NCBI GenBank assembly: GCA_051892875.1
Contig: JBJFGR010000009.1
Span: 1-25,152, forward strand
DNA from: JBJFGR01 sp051892875
GTDB taxonomy: Bacteria > Pseudomonadota > Gammaproteobacteria > Enterobacterales > Succinivibrionaceae
Direction of reading: 5' to 3'
DNA length: 25,152 nt
Shown: positions 24,427-25,152 of the stretch, piece after piece
How positions within the stretch are numbered: the first letter of the stretch is position 1
Layout of the letters: each line of letters begins with the position of its first letter
Notes under the pieces: generated by a model
Databases searched by the model: none
Seen by the model: only the letters and a program-made list of their open reading frames with translations
Told to the model about the DNA's origin: nothing
Position numbers and translations under genes: made by a program

Positions 24427-25024
24427 TTCTTTTTACGAATATGAGCATGATAATTTTTATTGTTATAAAAACTCTAACGTATTAAAGAATCTCTTTAACA
24501 TTCAAGATCCTGATAAATTACAACAAGCAGAACGAGAAATCTCCTCTTTGCGTATTGCAGAATTAATGAAAACCCCACTTATTGGTAATTTCGATTTAAA
24601 ACATTTAAAAGATATTCATAAAGCAATATTCGGTGATATTTATTCCTGGGCGGGGAATCTAAGAACCGTAAATATTTCAAAAGGCAATCAATTTTGTATA
24701 TCGACTTTTATAGAACAAGAAATCAATAAAATTTTCTTAAAACTTAAAAATGAAAATTTCTTAAATAATCTTTCAAAAAATGACTTAGCTATTAGACTTG
24801 CTTTTTACCTTGGTGAAATAAATGCCATTCATCCTTTCAGAGAGGGTAATGGTCGAACCCAAAGATTATTCATATACTATTTGGCTTTACACAATGGATA
24901 TGAACTAAATTTTGCAAAAATTTCTAAAAAAGACATGATAGAAGCCAGTAAACAAACATTTAATATGGAATACAAATTAATGGAAAAAATCATGGCTCAA
25001 TCATTAATTTCATGTAATTTATAA
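24419..25024 (+). CDS. Fic toxin, class I AMP-transferase
   Basis: This 201-residue Fic-domain protein has the intact active motif HPFREGNGR at residues 138-146, with His138 as the catalytic base, Glu142 for metal and Arg146 for ATP phosphates, followed by TQRLF. Before it are NFDLKHLKDIHKAIFGDIYSWAG (57-79) and RTVNISKGN (82-90), the conserved fold and flap region of VbhT/Fic proteins. Such toxins attach AMP to target proteins (for VbhT/FicT, DNA gyrase and topoisomerase IV) and stop growth unless blocked by the antitoxin. It is compact, without extra domains, and lacks a secretion signal, so it is more likely a chromosomal TA toxin than a secreted effector. Target is inferred from the family. 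Confidence 0.92.
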   Translation: MDNSFYEYEHDNFYCYKNSNVLKNLFNIQDPDKLQQAEREISSLRIAELMKTPLIGNFDLKHLKDIHKAIFGDIYSWAGNLRTVNISKGNQFCISTFIEQEINKIFLKLKNENFLNNLSKNDLAIRLAFYLGEINAIHPFREGNGRTQRLFIYYLALHNGYELNFAKISKKDMIEASKQTFNMEYKLMEKIMAQSLISCNL

Positions 25025-25038
25025 TTTATTCTACTTTT

Positions 25039-25152
25039 CTAATAAACACAATCCTCCTTAGTCTTAGGATTACTGTTTATCAAAGAATTAAAGACGGATG
25101 TCAGTGCTATATTAGTTTGACCAACTTTCTGCTTAAAAAACTTTCCTGTTTC
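25039..25152 (-). CDS. Possible C-terminal end of an unknown gene, cut by the window edge
   Basis: On the minus strand one frame stays open for 37 codons from the edge to a TAG at 25039-25041, while the other two close early. The peptide reads ETGKFFKQKVGQTNIALTSV and ends TKEDCVY. It would be convergent with fic. An imperfect inverted repeat (25042-25080) overlaps its end. Too short to identify; could be chance. Confidence 0.35.
   Translation of the reverse strand, partial: ETGKFFKQKVGQTNIALTSVFNSLINSNPKTKEDCVY
25042..25080 (+). terminator. Imperfect inverted repeat after fic
   Basis: ATAAACA (25042-25048) and AATCCT (25050-25055) pair with AGGATT (25066-25071) and TGTTTAT (25074-25080), 13 pairs with a small bulge. 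It starts 15 bases after the fic stop codon. There is no T-run, so its role as a terminator is uncertain. Confidence 0.4.

Overview
This window comes from an AT-rich, flagellated Gram-negative bacterium. It carries L-ring and P-ring flagellar genes, a LolA-like carrier protein and lipoprotein genes, all of which imply an outer membrane. Two good sigma-54 promoters drive the flagellar genes, and the flgF-flgG-flgH-flgI order fits a gamma-proteobacterial type of flagellum. I cannot place it to genus from sequence reading alone.

Layout, left to right. (1) 1-556: the start of a minus-strand AAA-ATPase of the 'predicted AAA-ATPase' type, cut by the window edge. (2) 1072-1737: an orphan exported protein. 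(3) 1796-2394: a decayed ISL3-type insertion sequence. (4) 2503-16810: one long minus-strand operon of 17 genes that is an aryl polyene (APE) pigment cluster. (5) 16907-16932: the terminator of the flagellar operon, now separated from flgI by a second decayed ISL3-type element at 16936-17481. (6) 17518-22764: flgI, flgH, flgG, flgF and flgE on the minus strand, in two sigma-54-driven units. (7) 23070-24083: thiL. (8) 24238-25024: a VbhA-type antitoxin and Fic toxin pair on the plus strand. (9) A possible gene end at the right edge.

How the APE genes work together (family knowledge plus motifs seen here). An AMP-ligase (ApeH-like) loads an aromatic starter on one of two acyl carrier proteins. 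Two full ketosynthases (ApeO, ApeR) and a Cys-less chain-length partner (ApeC-like) extend it with malonyl units. A ketoreductase (ApeQ) and two hot-dog proteins (ApeI, ApeP) reduce and dehydrate each unit to build the conjugated polyene. A thioesterase, two acyltransferases, a glycosyltransferase, a LolA-like protein and an MMPL/RND exporter release the product, attach it to a lipid or sugar carrier and move it to the outer membrane. A SAM methyltransferase and a COG4648-like membrane protein end the operon.

The most notable structure is architectural. The APE operon sits where flgJ would be expected after flgI. It is bracketed by two inverted, decayed copies of the same ISL3-type element, each with its own target-site duplication, and looks more AT-rich than the flagellar genes. 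I see no CRISPR array, tRNA or rRNA.
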